A stretch of 64,000 nt of DNA, taken from positions 758,068-822,067 of the forward strand of contig JALPQD010000630.1 in assembly GCA_023101885.1 (NCBI GenBank), read 5' to 3'. The stretch comes from Typhlomys cinereus. Its lineage: Eukaryota; Chordata; Mammalia; Rodentia; Platacanthomyidae. Both the position numbers and the translations under genes were made by a program. Below the pieces are notes generated by a model that worked only from the letters and a program-made list of their open reading frames with translations, did not search any database and was not told where the DNA came from. The stretch's first letter is position 1, and every line of letters starts with the position of its first letter. Positions 1 through 11,805 of the stretch are shown one piece after another.

Positions 1-169
1 GTAGGAGAACAAAGGTGGAAAACATAGATCAGTGCTCTAGATGGGCACCACAGATCATGCGTAAAATCCCATCACTTGGAGGTCAGTGGGACCAAGGCAA
101 TAGACTTATCATGGGATTAAAGACAATTTGAGCTATAGAGTGAGATCCTGTCTTTAATAAAATAAAAAC

Positions 170-350
170 AGACCAACAAGATGGCTCCGTGAGTAAAGGT
201 TATTTGCCATACATGCACTGAGTTCAATCTCTGCATCCAACATGGTGGAAGGACAGACCCAACTCATGCATTGTTCTTTGGCATCCACATATGCACTGTG
301 GCACACGTTCATGCATATGTACATGTATGCACACATATGCACAATTTTTA
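170..350 (+). mobile_element. older tRNA-headed SINE (B2/B3-like), forward
   Basis: caagatggctccgtgagtaaa, then ccaacatggtggaaggacag, then gcactgtggcacacg. It follows a worn B1 (about 43-165). Confidence 0.7.
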
Positions 351-1716
351 ACATTTTTCCCAAAGGCATTCTTTATTTTTTTATTTGTGTGTGTGTGTGT
401 GTGTGTGTGTGTAGGGGGCTGCGGATTGAACCTGGAGCCTAGCAAATAGTGGGCAAGCATTCTTCCACTGAGTGACATCCACAATCGAAATTTTTTAATT
501 TTTAAAAATTGAAAACAAGCTCTCAAAAACACAAAGGGGATAAGGAAAAGAAAGAAAAAGAAAATAAATGTTCCATTGATCAGAACAATAACAGCATCTC
601 CAGATTTTTCAGAGAAAACAACTTTCTGGAATAGATGATAATAGAAAATAAGATTATTAAAAACGAAACTGCTGTTTGATTTAGACCTGGCCAACAGGAA
701 GGAACTGGACAATAATGTTAATCATTAGGTCATATTAGAACAATGAATGTTAGAAGGAAAAGCAGAATGATCACCTGTATTCCTTAGACTTTCCTTTGAT
801 TTATGTATTTTCTCAAGGAGTTAGGGAAATGGTGCAAAGATTATGGGAAACGCTAAAGTTAAGAAAACTTCCAAACATAGAGAAGTTTGCCTGAAATCCC
901 AGCATTCAGAGGGTGAAGGAGGGAGGACCAAGATTCAAGGTGAGCCTTAGCTATATACCAAGTTTATCTGAATTAAAATAATAATAATAATAGCAAAAAT
1001 ATAACAAGCATTACTGAGAAAAAAAACCTCTCAAATCCAGGATCAAGTACTAGTCATTTTCAATAAGTTGGAGTAGTCAGCTCAGACAATGTACATTCAC
1101 AAATCTAATCTGCTCTTCTGAAAGGCAAATGATGAGGCTACATGGGAATTCGAGAAAAGGCAGCATGGGGAACCGATGTGCCAATCAAAATCATGTAAGT
1201 TGCACTTCGTTAAGCAAAAACTACCAAATCTCTGTGATTTGAAGCAACAAAGCCTGCATCTCACTTATTTCTTGCTCATTTTACATGTCTGTCATGGGCT
1301 GTTCAGAGCCTTCCTCTGTTGCTACAGGCTCTTAGAGACACAGGCTGGCACATTCTGGCGGCCAAGGCACCGGGAAAGAGGATGTAAGTGAGTGGACACA
1401 TTTTCAAAAGTCAGAAGAATATGCTGCATTTAGACGTTAGTTTTCTTTCTTTTTTTTTTTTAAAAAAACAAGATCTCATATAGTTCAGACTGACATCAAA
1501 TGCACCTCGAACTTTTTTTTAAGAAGATTAAAAAATTTTTAAATTATATTACTATTATCATGCAAGTATATGTTATACATTTGTGTGGAGGCCAGAGAAC
1601 AACTTTGTGGAATCAGTTCTCTTATTCCAATTTTTAAAACTTTATTTATTTATTTATTTATTTATTTACCTATTTACCTATTTACCTATTTATCTATTTA
1701 TCTATTTATTTATTTA

Positions 1717-1957
1717 ATGTTTATCAGAGGGCACTATATGTCATCATGGAGGACCAAGGGTGACTTAGGGAATCCTGGATTGCTTCTACCTCCTTTTTGC
1801 TTCACTCTGGGATTTCCCAGGCTCTGCAAACCTGAGACAAAAGGTCAAGACACAGCTATTTCCACCTGGGGATTTTGTGCAGGACCTGGGATCTGAACTC
1901 AGGACCTTCTGCTTGTGAGGCAGAGTCTTAACCCCTGAGCCATCTCTCCGGCCCTCT
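1717..1957 (-). mobile_element. two-part SINE, older subfamily (A), reverse
   Basis: Head cttaacccctgagccatctct and body ttcactctgggatttcccagg. A (TTTA/TTAC/TATC)n run at 1641-1716 forms its tail. Inserted into an older SINE. Confidence 0.88.
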
Positions 1958-2013
1958 TTTTTCACTTTTATGTGGGTTCTGGGGATAAAATTTAGGTCAC
2001 CATGTTTGTATAG

Positions 2014-2418
2014 TGTCATGGTTAAGCACAGGTGTCAACTTGACTGTTGAGGGTTTGAGCTCTGGGCACAGTTGTAGAGAGTTTATGATTGAGTTAAGCC
2101 CAGAACAAACCTGAAGGACATTGTCTAGCTGATGAGGAAGACCCAGTCCATGGTAGGTGGGATTAGGCCCTGGATAAATCACAGAAAGCTGGTTGAGAGA
2201 GTTGGCATCCTTCTGTTCACTTAGCTAGACATGCTGGTCTGGCAAGTAAGGATTGTCAACTCTCAGCCTTTATGCAGTGATGGTGTGGCCAGTTCCCTCA
2301 GCCTTGGTGTTGGTACGTGCTCTCCCGTCAAGCTGGACTGAGAACTGTAACCAGACTGTCGTAAGAAAGTGAACTCCTTGTTCCCTTAAGCTGTGTGATG
2401 GTCATTTATCAGCAACTG
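2014..2418 (+). mobile_element. MaLR-like solo LTR, family X copy 1
   Basis: An element of about 410 bp seen six times in this window. It starts tgtcat(a/g)gttaagcacagg with caacttga soon after, has gcaagtaaggattgtc in the middle and an AATAAA-type signal before a cccttaag run, and ends near atttatcagcaac. Start, end and size fit a solo LTR of the non-autonomous ERVL-MaLR group, but the family is my inference. Here it sits inside an older SINE in reverse (1575-2440), and its last 20 bp are missing. Confidence 0.7.
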
Positions 2419-2497
2419 AACCATTTCTCCTACCCTAAAGCACTTTTTAATGTATGTGCATGTGCAGGAACATACGTAAACGCGCGTGCATGTATGT

Positions 2498-2543
<46 letters not shown>

Positions 2544-3387
2544 ACGTAGCAGTCAGAGGACAACCTCCAATGTCATGTCTCCTCAGAAGTGCTCCCACCT
2601 CCTTTTTCTGAGGCAGGTTACTAATTAGATTAGACTGGCTGGCCAGTGAGCCCCAGGGAGCCTAATATTTTACCGGTCCAGTGTTGAAATTAGGTGTTTG
2701 CCACCACACTTAATTTTTATTTAGATGGGCTCTAGGGACTGGACTCAGGGCCTCCGTCCTTGTGAGGCAAGCACTTTACTTGAATTTCTGATCCCTCTGC
2801 TTCCACATCTCGAGTGCTGGAACTACAGGTGGGCACCACACTACATTTGTTTGTTCAGTGTTGGGGATCAGCTTTAAGGCTTCATGCGTGCTAGACTCTA
2901 CTGAGCTATGTTCCTAGGTGTGTTTAGAGTTTTTAACAAAATCAAGTACATGAGCATGCAGCCATTGCTTTGTTGAGCTACTAATTTAATTCACGACCAT
3001 TTGAACAGGACCAGGGATCTAAAATACCTGCCCTAAAATGCAGATCATTTGACTTGTGACTTTTTTTTTAACATGTGTTTATTTATTATGTGTGGGGGTA
3101 TACATGCCACAATAAACATAAGAGCTGATTCTTGACCTTTACCTGTTGAACTATCTTGTTGGTCCCAACCTTTACTAACTTAGTCAGACATTTGTGATAT
3201 TAACCTATGTTACAGTGTAATAACAATGTATTAATTTTTATTGTTTTATATTCAACCACCCAATTAATACCACAAAGGATCCATTCTACTGTTGTCTTAT
3301 AGATTTTCCAGTTTTAGCTTTTTATCAATAATGCTTGTAAGAACATTCCTTTCTGGAGCTATATCCTGATCTTTCTGGTTTAATTAA

Positions 3388-3394
<7 letters not shown>

Positions 3395-3427
<33 letters not shown>

Positions 3428-3591
3428 ATGATTATGGGAGCACACTTGTGTAAGTGCCATGTCATGGCTCCACATATGTGGAACCACCAGTCAACTTGCA
3501 GAAGCTAGTTATCTCCTTCTATTCTGTAGGATGTGGAGATCAAACTTAGGTCATCAGGCTTAACAAAAACCATGTTTACTACTGAGCCATT
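3395..3591 (-). mobile_element. older tRNA-headed SINE, reverse
   Basis: (TG)n at 3396-3424, gatgtggagatcaaacttagg, ctactgagccatt. LTR family X copy 2 begins at its head end. Confidence 0.7.
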
Positions 3592-4012
3592 GTCATAGGT
3601 TAAGTACAGATGTCAACTTGATGGTCGAGGGCTCAAGCTCTGGCCACATTTGTAGATAATTGGTAGTTGAGTTAAGCCTATAGGAGACTGTCTAGCTGAT
3701 GGGGCAGACCCAGTCCATGGTGGGTAGGCCTAGGCCCAGGGCAGATGAATAAAATACAGAGAGCTGATTGAGGAAGTTGGCATCCTTGTGTATGCTTGGC
3801 CAGACATACTGATCTGGCAAGTAAGGATTGTCCCTCTCTCAGCTGATACATTGTTATGGCCTGGCCAGTTCCCTCGGCCCTGGTGTGGATGTGAGCTCTC
3901 CCATCAGTCTGCACTAAGAACTGTTACTGGACTATCGTAAGAGAATAACCCCTTGTTCTCTTAAGCAGTTTGTGATGATTTTTGTCAGCAACCATGCAGG
4001 CAGACTGCTACA
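3592..4012 (+). mobile_element. MaLR-like solo LTR, family X copy 2
   Basis: Complete copy ending catgcaggcagactgctaca. It directly follows gagccatt, the tRNA-head end of an older reverse SINE (3395-3591). Confidence 0.75.
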
Positions 4013-4159
4013 GCCCTTTTGTTTTTCTAAGCAAGGTGATTGGAGGACTTGGACATATTTAGACATTGGATGCATTTTGAGATTAAGAAAACAGGAAGAT
4101 TAAGATTAAGAGATTAATTAATGGGATTAAGATAACTAGTAAAGACAAAGTATAAGAAA

Positions 4160-4305
4160 ATCATTGCTACTATTATTGTTTTTGAGACAGGGACTTCTGT
4201 AGTCCAGGCTACCCTTAAACTCCACATTAATTGAGGTTGGCCTTGATGTCCTGATGCTCCTGCTTCTGCCTCCCAAGTGCTGGGGCTGCAAGCATGGAAA
4301 TCACC
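4160..4305 (-). mobile_element. B1 SINE, reverse
   Basis: tttgagacagggacttctgta, gaggttggccttgatgtcc, cccaagtgctggggctgcaag. Confidence 0.85.
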
Positions 4306-4394
4306 AAAAAAAAATCTGTGCTTTAAGTTCTGCAACATTAAAAAACCATTAGTGACTTTCTACAGAAACAAGTCACATTGGAGTTAGAGTTTAT

Positions 4395-4570
4395 GGATAT
4401 CATTTCATGTGAGGCATTTTGCATATATTGCTTCATCTAACCTTCAAAGAGGTAAGCCTAATCCCCTATTTTACAGAACTGCGGCTCAGAAATATTTGAC
4501 CTCAGTCACACTGCAGGAAAACCTAGGTCTGTGGGACTTGAAAGTCCATGTTCTTTCTACTCTGCCATGT
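4395..4570. mobile_element. MIR element
   Basis: Ancient mammal-wide SINE: cctattttacagaactgcggctc, cagtcacactgcagg. Confidence 0.75.
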
Positions 4571-6419
4571 TAGAATTCCACTTTGCATATGCATTTGCTT
4601 TATGGTACTGTGGGGAATGTCATAATATTAGAGAAAAGATGAGTTCAACTCCAGGACAATTCCAATGCATGCTGATGATTCCCTGCACCCACTGGCCAAT
4701 TCCATAGCAGTCAAATACAGACTTTTAATTGTGGACCTTGGAAGTACAACCTGGAATGAAGATGACCCAGTGAAGAATAAGAAGGTGAGGCTGAACATAT
4801 GCCAAGAATACTCCCTGTATGAAGTATATAGCTCACTCTGCTTAAGAAAACTCAGCAGTGCCAAGACATAAAGATTACAGAGAAATTAAGGATTATTTCC
4901 CAATTATCTCTGCCAGAAATTTCTAAGTGTTCTTAGCTTATGCTCGAATTTTCATCACATAAAGTCAGGTTCAAAAGGGTCCAAAGAAGAACCTGGATTC
5001 AGGAGGAATGATATTTCAGAAGCTTGCTTTAACTATGCTACTCATAACTTCTCTTCTGATTGTTGTGGCTTAATTTCTCTGTGAATACCCGCAGTCACTC
5101 TTGATCTGTTCATCTCTGCCTTGCTGTGAATTAAAAGCTCCCTCTTTAGAGAATCACATTCTATCGCTCTCCCTTGTTTCATTGTGTGATAGACACTCAC
5201 TATTAGATGAATGATATGAGAGGCCCCAGAAGGGTCAGCTAGAGAGACATCCAGGACAAACAGGATGGGGTAACCATGCAAGCCTGTGACCTCCTAATCT
5301 TATCTGAAAGATAACAGAAATGTACCCAAGCTGGAACTTGACTACCACTTTCCTCTGATGTCTGATGACTATGCTACCAGATGGCTGCCCTCTCTAACTC
5401 TGCTACCACTTCATGATTCCTCCTTCCACATACCTCCGCGTTCTCCAAGGCCGAGAAGAAGCCCAAGTCGTGGTTAGGGCCTAGATCTTTCAGGAATGCA
5501 GAGAACAGAAAAGGAGTTTGGTGACAGCAGAAGTGCCATGTCTGTCCATGCCTTTACCCACCAAATGACAGTTTTCTCTAAAAGCCGTTTTCCAGGCCAC
5601 ACCCTCATCAGAAGTTCATTGTTTCACGAGCACCAACTATGCTTCTGATTGGTTGGTATAGTCTTCCCCTCCCCCACCACTGTGAGTGGTCTACTGCTGA
5701 AGGACTGGCTGACTTTCAGATTCTGTTTCTGGACAGGTAGCCAGAGACACTGAAATGGTCCTATGGTAGTTTATACAACTCATTCCCTGACTACGTGGAA
5801 GGTGACTGAAACTAGGCCACAGTTGACTATCAAAGAGAAGTATCTCTTGGCAAACATGCACCTAGGGTGAGTCAATATAGTTCTTCTCCCATATGCTTGG
5901 TTTGGTTTTCCAAAGTTCCTGTTACCTTTGATCAACTGCAGACCTGAAAGTATTAAGAAGCACACGCTCATATGGCAGATGAGACACATCACATGCACAT
6001 AATTTTTATTACAGAGTTTTGTCATAACCGTTCTGTTATTATTGCTGTTAGTCTCTCTCTCTCTATGTGCTTATATAAGCAAACATATATGTTGAGTTTG
6101 GTACTATCTGTGTCTTCAGGAATCCACTATTGGGGGAGACGTGTCTTAGAAAAAGTTAGGGGACACTATTGTAGTGAGTATGGCTTGTAATAGTACTATA
6201 TATTTCACTATGTATTTTGTGAGGTAAAGTTTTGGTGAACTGCATGACAGTCTGGTTTGATTGATAGTGTGTACTTCTAATTAAATTTACCCAAATATAA
6301 TTAAAAATTCAATGAGGTTCTTGATTTGAGTTTTAGAAACTCCATTGGAACACAAGCAAAATGTTTAAAAGGGTGACATATTTTTTTTTGGATGACAGTG
6401 TCAGTTTTTTTTTCAAATA

Positions 6420-6463
6420 ACTTTTAAAAAAATTTATTTATTCAATTGTGTGCGAAGGTGTGT

Positions 6464-6510
<47 letters not shown>

Positions 6511-6592
6511 ATCACGGGCGAATTCAGGAACCACCATGTACCTCCTCCACCTCCTCCTTGTTTACTCTGCCTGGGGATTCACAGACTCCGAA
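6420..6592 (-). mobile_element. two-part SINE, young subfamily (B), reverse, 3' part only
   Basis: A (TG)n tail and the second part (gaattcaggaaccaccatgt to gggattcacagactccg) are present. The tRNA head is absent. Confidence 0.8.
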
Positions 6593-6718
6593 GGGTGACA
6601 TATTTCATAACAGTTTAGATCATATTTTGATTTTCTAAATGTTCATATGTCTATCATATAAATTAGGAGCACAGGGGTCAGCAAAATGACTCAGCATATA
6701 AAAGTATGTTGTAATTAC

Positions 6719-7134
6719 TCTGCACGGTTGCTGATAAAATTATGACAAAACAACTTAAGGGAACAAGGGCTTTCAAATTTTTCTAATGAAAGTCCAGTTA
6801 CAGTTCTTGGTCCAGCTTGGTGGGAGAGCACTGCAACCCCACGGCTGAGGGAACTGGCCACGCCATCTCCACCTAATGGTTGAGAGAAGGACAATCTTTA
6901 TTGCCAGACCAGCATGTCTGGCCAAGTGTACATAAGGATGCCAACTTCCTCAACCAGCTCTCTGTGTTTTATTCACCTGTCCAGGGCCTAGTCTTGCCCA
7001 CCATGGGTGGGGCCTTTCCCATCAGCCAGACAATCTCTTGCAGGTTGGCTCTGGGTTTAACGCAAATACCAGTTTTCTACAAATGTGCCCAGAGCACAAA
7101 ACCTCAACCATTAAGTTGACACCTGTATGACTAT
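6719..7134 (-). mobile_element. MaLR-like solo LTR, family X copy 3 (reverse)
   Basis: The only copy on the - strand. It interrupts a forward older SINE: atgactcagcatataaaag lies before it and aaggtacttgccctgcaagc after it. Confidence 0.75.
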
Positions 7135-7304
7135 GAGAAGGTACTTGCCCTGCAAGCCTGATAACCTCAGTTTGATCCTTAGAGATTATCCTGTGACCTC
7201 TAACCATTCACATTATATGCACACCCTAAAATGAAACAAAATATTACACTTAAAAATTAGAAGAAAATATATGCAACTATTTTTTTATTTTCCCCAATAA
7301 TACA

Positions 7305-8600
7305 AGCTCAATAGGTACTCCTGTCCTCTCCCTCCCTCCACCCCTCCCCAGTCCCCCTTGCACCTTCCCCCCGTCCCCTTCCTTTCACCCCTTCCTTCCC
7401 CCTTTCCCAGTGCCTCCCCTTTCCCCCCTCCCATCCCCTGGAGCATCCCTCTGTGTAAATGCCAAACTTCCCTCTGAGTCCTCCACTCCACTGAGGTGGA
7501 AGGACTCAGTGGTATAGCCCAGAGCCTCCCACTCCCACCCCCCTGGGGTTCCCCCTTAGTATGGAAACACTATTATGACTATTAATCCTTTGCCTCTAAG
7601 GATCCGTCTGTGATCTATGCTAGACCCTGGGGGGTCGTCAACATGTCAGTCATTGTGCAGGTCATGCAAAGTGCGATTATGGCTACTGCAGCTCTAACTT
7701 GTGTGGAGCATCTTGCATATCGTTGGTCATCCCCATCTTTAGGCTCTTAGAATCTTGCCACCTCCTCTTCCATAAGTTTCCCTGAGCTTTAGGATGAGGA
7801 GAGATTTGGCTGGTCTCATTCCAGGTGATCAATGCAGGGTCTTTGGTGTTCTGAACTTGGTTTGTTGTTGTTTTCAGTCTTGCTTTTCCTGCACCACCCT
7901 TGGCTCCATCCTAACCAAAGATAAAAGGCTGTTTAAATCAAAGTCTTACTATAAAAGGAGGTTCAAAGGTGGATGGAATAGGAGTAGAAGACCACAGTGA
8001 GGGGAGGGGTCAGTGTCCCATTTGCAGGATGGTTACCATCTATCTGCCAGTCCCTATACCCTCCCTGATTGGTGAGATCAAACCACCTCAGTCACAAGTG
8101 CCCAGGGAGCAAAGTGAGAGTGAGCTGCACCAGATGTCTCGCTACTTACATGCAATACTTGACGGTGACCTATTTTCTCTACTGAAGCATGATTCCCTCT
8201 CTCCTTATTTCTGGGGGGGGGGTTCCTTCCCCCTTATCTCCTGTTTATAATCTTTGTAATTACTGTAGATATTACAGAGATTTATCTTCAAATAGGTCAT
8301 TAAGTGGGTTTGGTACTAGGATCCACCTATTAGGGAGTACATATGGTATGTCTACTTTTCTGTGTCTGGGAAACTTCACTCAATATATTTTTTTCTAATT
8401 CCATCCATTTCCCAGCAAATTTCATTAATTTGCCTTTTTTTGATGGCTGAGTAGTATTCCATTGTATAAATGTACCACATTTTCCTTATCCACTTGTCAA
8501 CTGCTGGGTATTTGGGTTGATTCTATGACTTTGCCATTGTAAATAGTGCTGTTGTAATAAACATGTTTGTTTGTGTCATTGTAGTGAGTTTTTGCTTTGT
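7305..8600 (-). mobile_element. L1 3' end, reverse orientation
   Basis: Reading on the - strand: the end of ORF2 with the conserved 3' text (complement of gatggctgagtagtattcc and attgtataaatgtaccacat near 8440-8480), then a long 3' UTR with a purine-rich tract seen as a pyrimidine run at 7315-7450. It is the full form of the segment that is rearranged at 22.6-23.5 kb. ORF2 is not readable. Confidence 0.85.
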
Positions 8601-8964
8601 ATTCTTAAAGGTCATTCTGACATCTAAATTTACTGTTTTAAATTAAACAGACAGTTTAATGATGTTTGTTGTGAATTATCTGTTATGTTAGAAGTCAGTC
8701 TTAGACAGCAGGTAAGTTGTGACTACTGGTGCAATAGTGATGACTGCTATGGAGTAGCCAGCTGATTAGACTTGTGGTTACTAAACCTGGTGAAGTGCCT
8801 GTGACTAGAGAGGCCACAGGGCCTAGGGAATACCTACCACTGTTGTTTCACTAAAAGAATGTGCTGTCAAACTGCCTTCTAATTATATTTACATTCATAG
8901 ATTTGTGCTTTTAGCCTTGGCCAAAGTTTATTTTATTTTATGCACTCAGAGTGAATGAATGATT

Positions 8965-9490
8965 GAGTGCCCAGTCCTATCAAGGATGTTTATATCACCT
9001 CCTCCAAAGCTCAAGGAACATCACAGAAGACGGTGTGGAAAGAATGCAAGAGCCAGAGGATGGGAAGGACTGTCTTTTGGACATGACATAGCTGTTCCGC
9101 TCATGAACTCACAGCAGCTGCAGCACCAAGATCCAGCTAGTCAAAATTCCAGTATGGATGGGGGGAGGGCTCAGATACCCCATCTCTACTTGAGAGGAGG
9201 GCACCTAAAGGTTGCTGGATCAGGGGCGGTCATTTTCTTCCGTGATGTAGCCACTGGTAAGTTGCCCATTCTCCAGTAAAGAACCCTCTACCCACGTTCA
9301 TGAAAGCAACCAGGCTTAAACTTATAGGTCACAAGAGAACAACCAAAGATGTTAAAGTAGAAGTAGGCTTTCTGAGCAGTGGAGGCTTAATGGGAGTGGG
9401 AGGGACTTAAGAGAGGGCAATGGGAGTGAAAATGAAGAAAACTCATTATGTACACTTATGAAATTGTCAAAGAATAAAAATAAACCACTA
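8965..9490 (+). mobile_element. rodent L1 (Lx-like) 3' UTR fragment, forward orientation
   Basis: Typical rodent L1 3' UTR wording such as atgaactcacagcagctg, gtcattttcttccgtgatgt and agccactggtaagttgccc, ending in an A-rich tail with aataaaaataaa. The 106-codon open frame inside it (8959-9279) is not a gene. Confidence 0.8.
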
Positions 9491-9600
9491 TTAGACTCAT
9501 ACTACATTTAATTAAATAGATCTCTAGGAAGAAAGCTGCTAAATGCCACTGCTTCCTATTCCTGCTTTGCTATATAAAAAGCTCCCATGGATTATTATTC

Positions 9601-9775
9601 ATCTTATTTGTGTGTGTGTATGCGAGTGGATGGGGCACATGCATGTCACAGTGCACCTCTGGCCAGAAGACAACTTGCGGTCAGATCTTTCTGCTATGAG
9701 AGCTCCAGAGACTGAACTCAGGTTGTCAGCTTAGGGCAAATCTGTTGACCTGCAGAGCCATCTCGACCTCCTCTA
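9601..9775 (-). mobile_element. older tRNA-headed SINE, reverse
   Basis: acagtgcacctctggccagaag, gagactgaactcaggttgtc, cagagccatctcgacctcc. Confidence 0.72.
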
Positions 9776-10082
9776 GTGCAGACTTTGTTTTAAAACGAAT
9801 CTGGGCTTTGAGAGCAACCTGTTAGCATTCAACTTTTCACTATCATTTTAACAACAAAAGTCTATTTACAATGGAGAAACAATAGCACTGACATATCTTG
9901 GATCACTATTTTCCTGCAATGAATGCCAAGCCACTGAAAAATTAAGTATATTCAAGTCTTCCTTAGTCTAAAACTGTTCTTTTGGGTCTGTCTTCAAGTG
10001 CCATATTCTGAATTTTCTTACATTTAGCACTCAACATCAAACAGCCATTGTGCATAATTCTTATCTCAATCCTTGAAGCATC

Positions 10083-10123
<41 letters not shown>

Positions 10124-10355
10124 CAGAGGGCACTGTGTGTCTCTGTGGAGGCCCAAGGGTGACTTCAGGAATCATCCTTGGATTGCTTTTACCTCCCTTT
10201 TGTTTCACGTTGGGATCTCAAAGGCTCTTCACTAGGGCTGGAAGTGCAGGCTGCTACCATTCCCACCTGGTGTTTTTACATTGGATCTAGGATCTGAACT
10301 CAGGACCTTCTGCTTGCAAAACAGTCCTAACCTCTGAGTCATCTCTCCAGCCCAT
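10083..10355 (-). mobile_element. two-part SINE, older subfamily (A), reverse
   Basis: (TG)n tail at 10085-10120, body cctcccttttgtttcacgttggg, head gagtcatctctccagccc. Confidence 0.88.
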
Positions 10356-11163
10356 TGCAACATCACCTGCATCGGTGCTATGATTCCTGTTTCTCTCTTC
10401 AAAGTATTAAATCCCAGAGGAAGCTATTACTAGATCTCACAGTCAATGTGACAGAACTGAGCTGACACGGGGGCTTTATCGGAAAACTTGCTGAATGATG
10501 CCATCAAAAAAGATTTGAGTAATTATGAAACAGGTTATTAGTCAGACTGTAATTGGTTTTGTTTTTGGATAGGATCAAACACACACACTAAATAAACACT
10601 TTCCAAAGTCCCTCGGGGAATAGTTGAGTGGTAAGAGTAGGTTTAGCATACATAAGGCTCTAGATTTAATTTACCAAAAAAGTTGTCCTGTTTCCTCAAA
10701 TTCTGAAATAACTTCTTATACTTATTTAACCTGACTACAGTTCTAACACAAACTAGTTTTGCTAGTACTTTTAGCTCAGTACTCTAAATTTAAGGGTAAA
10801 TGAAATAGATTATTTTCAAGTATGTGCTCAGGGTCTCCTCATAGAGGGGACATAGATTTTATATATAAATGTTAAAAGCGTAAGGTAATTTTGCCAAGCC
10901 GTGTCTCAGTCTTGGACATTATTTCCTTCCACTTGTAGCTTCAACCTTCCTCAACCAACTTGTACTCAATAGGATTATTTAACCTTTCAACCGTCTTTCA
11001 ACTTGCTTGAATTTGCTTGCTCTTGGATGTGTATATTTTGATTAAAATGTGAAGCTGGGGTATGCTTGATTTATTATGGAAAAATGGTAGAAAATGTTAA
11101 TGATATCCATATATAGGTTCCTTAAGCCATAATATATACAAGAGACTGATATTAAAAGTTTGC

Positions 11164-11330
11164 TTTATTTTTCTGTGGAATCAGTACTAGCTACTAGTTA
11201 TAGCTAGATTTTTTGTTGTTGTTGTTCCTTGCAAATGTTATCAGCAGTTAGCATCACCATATAAACAATCGAATAAACTAGGTCCCACTATTTTATCCAC
11301 ATCTAGATTGTTCAGGTGATCAGGAAGCTC
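11164..11330 (-). other. MPC2: probable MPC2 3' untranslated region with candidate polyadenylation signal
   Basis: Non-repetitive sequence follows the MPC2 stop codon on the - strand. The first AATAAA on that strand is at 11169-11164, about 165 nt after the stop. A second is at 11075-11070. Which is used cannot be decided from sequence alone. The 3' end therefore lies probably near 11.05-11.15 kb. Confidence 0.4.
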
Positions 11331-11367
11331 CTAGTTGAACCCCTTGGCTTGTTGTTCTTGGTTATAT
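11331..11367 (-). CDS. MPC2: MPC2 terminal coding exon 5 (residues 116-127 and stop)
   Basis: A 37-nt coding portion of the last exon. The acceptor is TTTCTTTGTAG, directly above 11367. It completes Arg116 and encodes YNQEQQAKGFN followed by TAG at 11333-11331. The tail is matrix- or intermembrane-facing and short. The conserved YNQE start confirms the exon, while the last residues differ from the human tail as I recall it (ELKAKAHK), a region that also varies between other mammals. The total length of 127 residues is preserved. The exon is separated from exon 4 by a 3-kb intron that has taken two LTR-like insertions. Confidence 0.9.
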
Positions 11368-11731
11368 CTACAAAGAAAACAGAAATAAAACAATCTGTCA
11401 GATAAACTTAAAAGTAAAAGAGAAGGGGAAAAATACTCTATTTTTCAGCTATCGAGTGGCTTCACAGATGTAAGTATATCCTTTGCAGGAACTTACAGAT
11501 AGAAACAGGCAAAAGGAAAAGTGAGATCCAAAGTTCCGTTGCCTATGCTCTGTGTTTCAGATAATAATTTCCCAACTGTCAAAAAAGTTTTAACAGCTTA
11601 CCTGATATCACATTTCCTGTCCAATTATTATTATGAATAAGCGCATGCATACACCGATGTGGATGGGTGTACACATATTTATATGTATATTTACAAATAT
11701 AGATATTTACATTTATAGTTACATATACATT

Positions 11732-11805
11732 TTTCTCAGTGCTAGGGACCCAATTTAGGGCTCATGCATACTAGGTAGTACTCTACCAGTTAGCCATATC
11801 CCCAG
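11732..11805 (-). mobile_element. old ID-like SINE, reverse
   Basis: ctcagtgctagggacccaat and ccatatccccagctct. Similar worn ID-type copies lie at 400-480, 2860-2925, 47508-47588 and 55845-55910 (reverse), and 10605-10680, 29498-29570, 38115-38190, 44945-45005 and 59685-59760 (forward). Confidence 0.65.

Larger units (their letters stand above)
1575..2440 (-). mobile_element. older tRNA-headed SINE, reverse, split twice
   Basis: Pieces at 1575-1638 (tgtggaggccagagaacaac), 1960-2013 (tttatgtgggttctgggg) and 2419-2440 (tgaaccatttctcctaccc) form one reverse SINE. It is interrupted by the two-part SINE at 1717 and by LTR family X copy 1. Confidence 0.75.
1..11163. other. intergenic flank beyond MPC2, no coding gene found
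   Basis: Mostly SINEs, LTR remnants and L1 3' ends, listed separately. 480-1560 is largely unique AT-rich sequence. 4620-5800 is repeat-poor with no convincing exon. 9800-10080 and 10360-11150 show nothing recognised. By human and mouse gene order, ADCY10 should start in this direction, but no ADCY10 coding exon was seen. Confidence 0.7.

Noticed and set aside
8959..9279. 106-codon open frame
   Set aside because: It is inside a rodent L1 3' UTR and resembles no protein.
1..11000. ADCY10 exons expected from gene order
   Set aside because: Searched by eye for conserved N-terminal blocks on the - strand; none found. They may lie further left.
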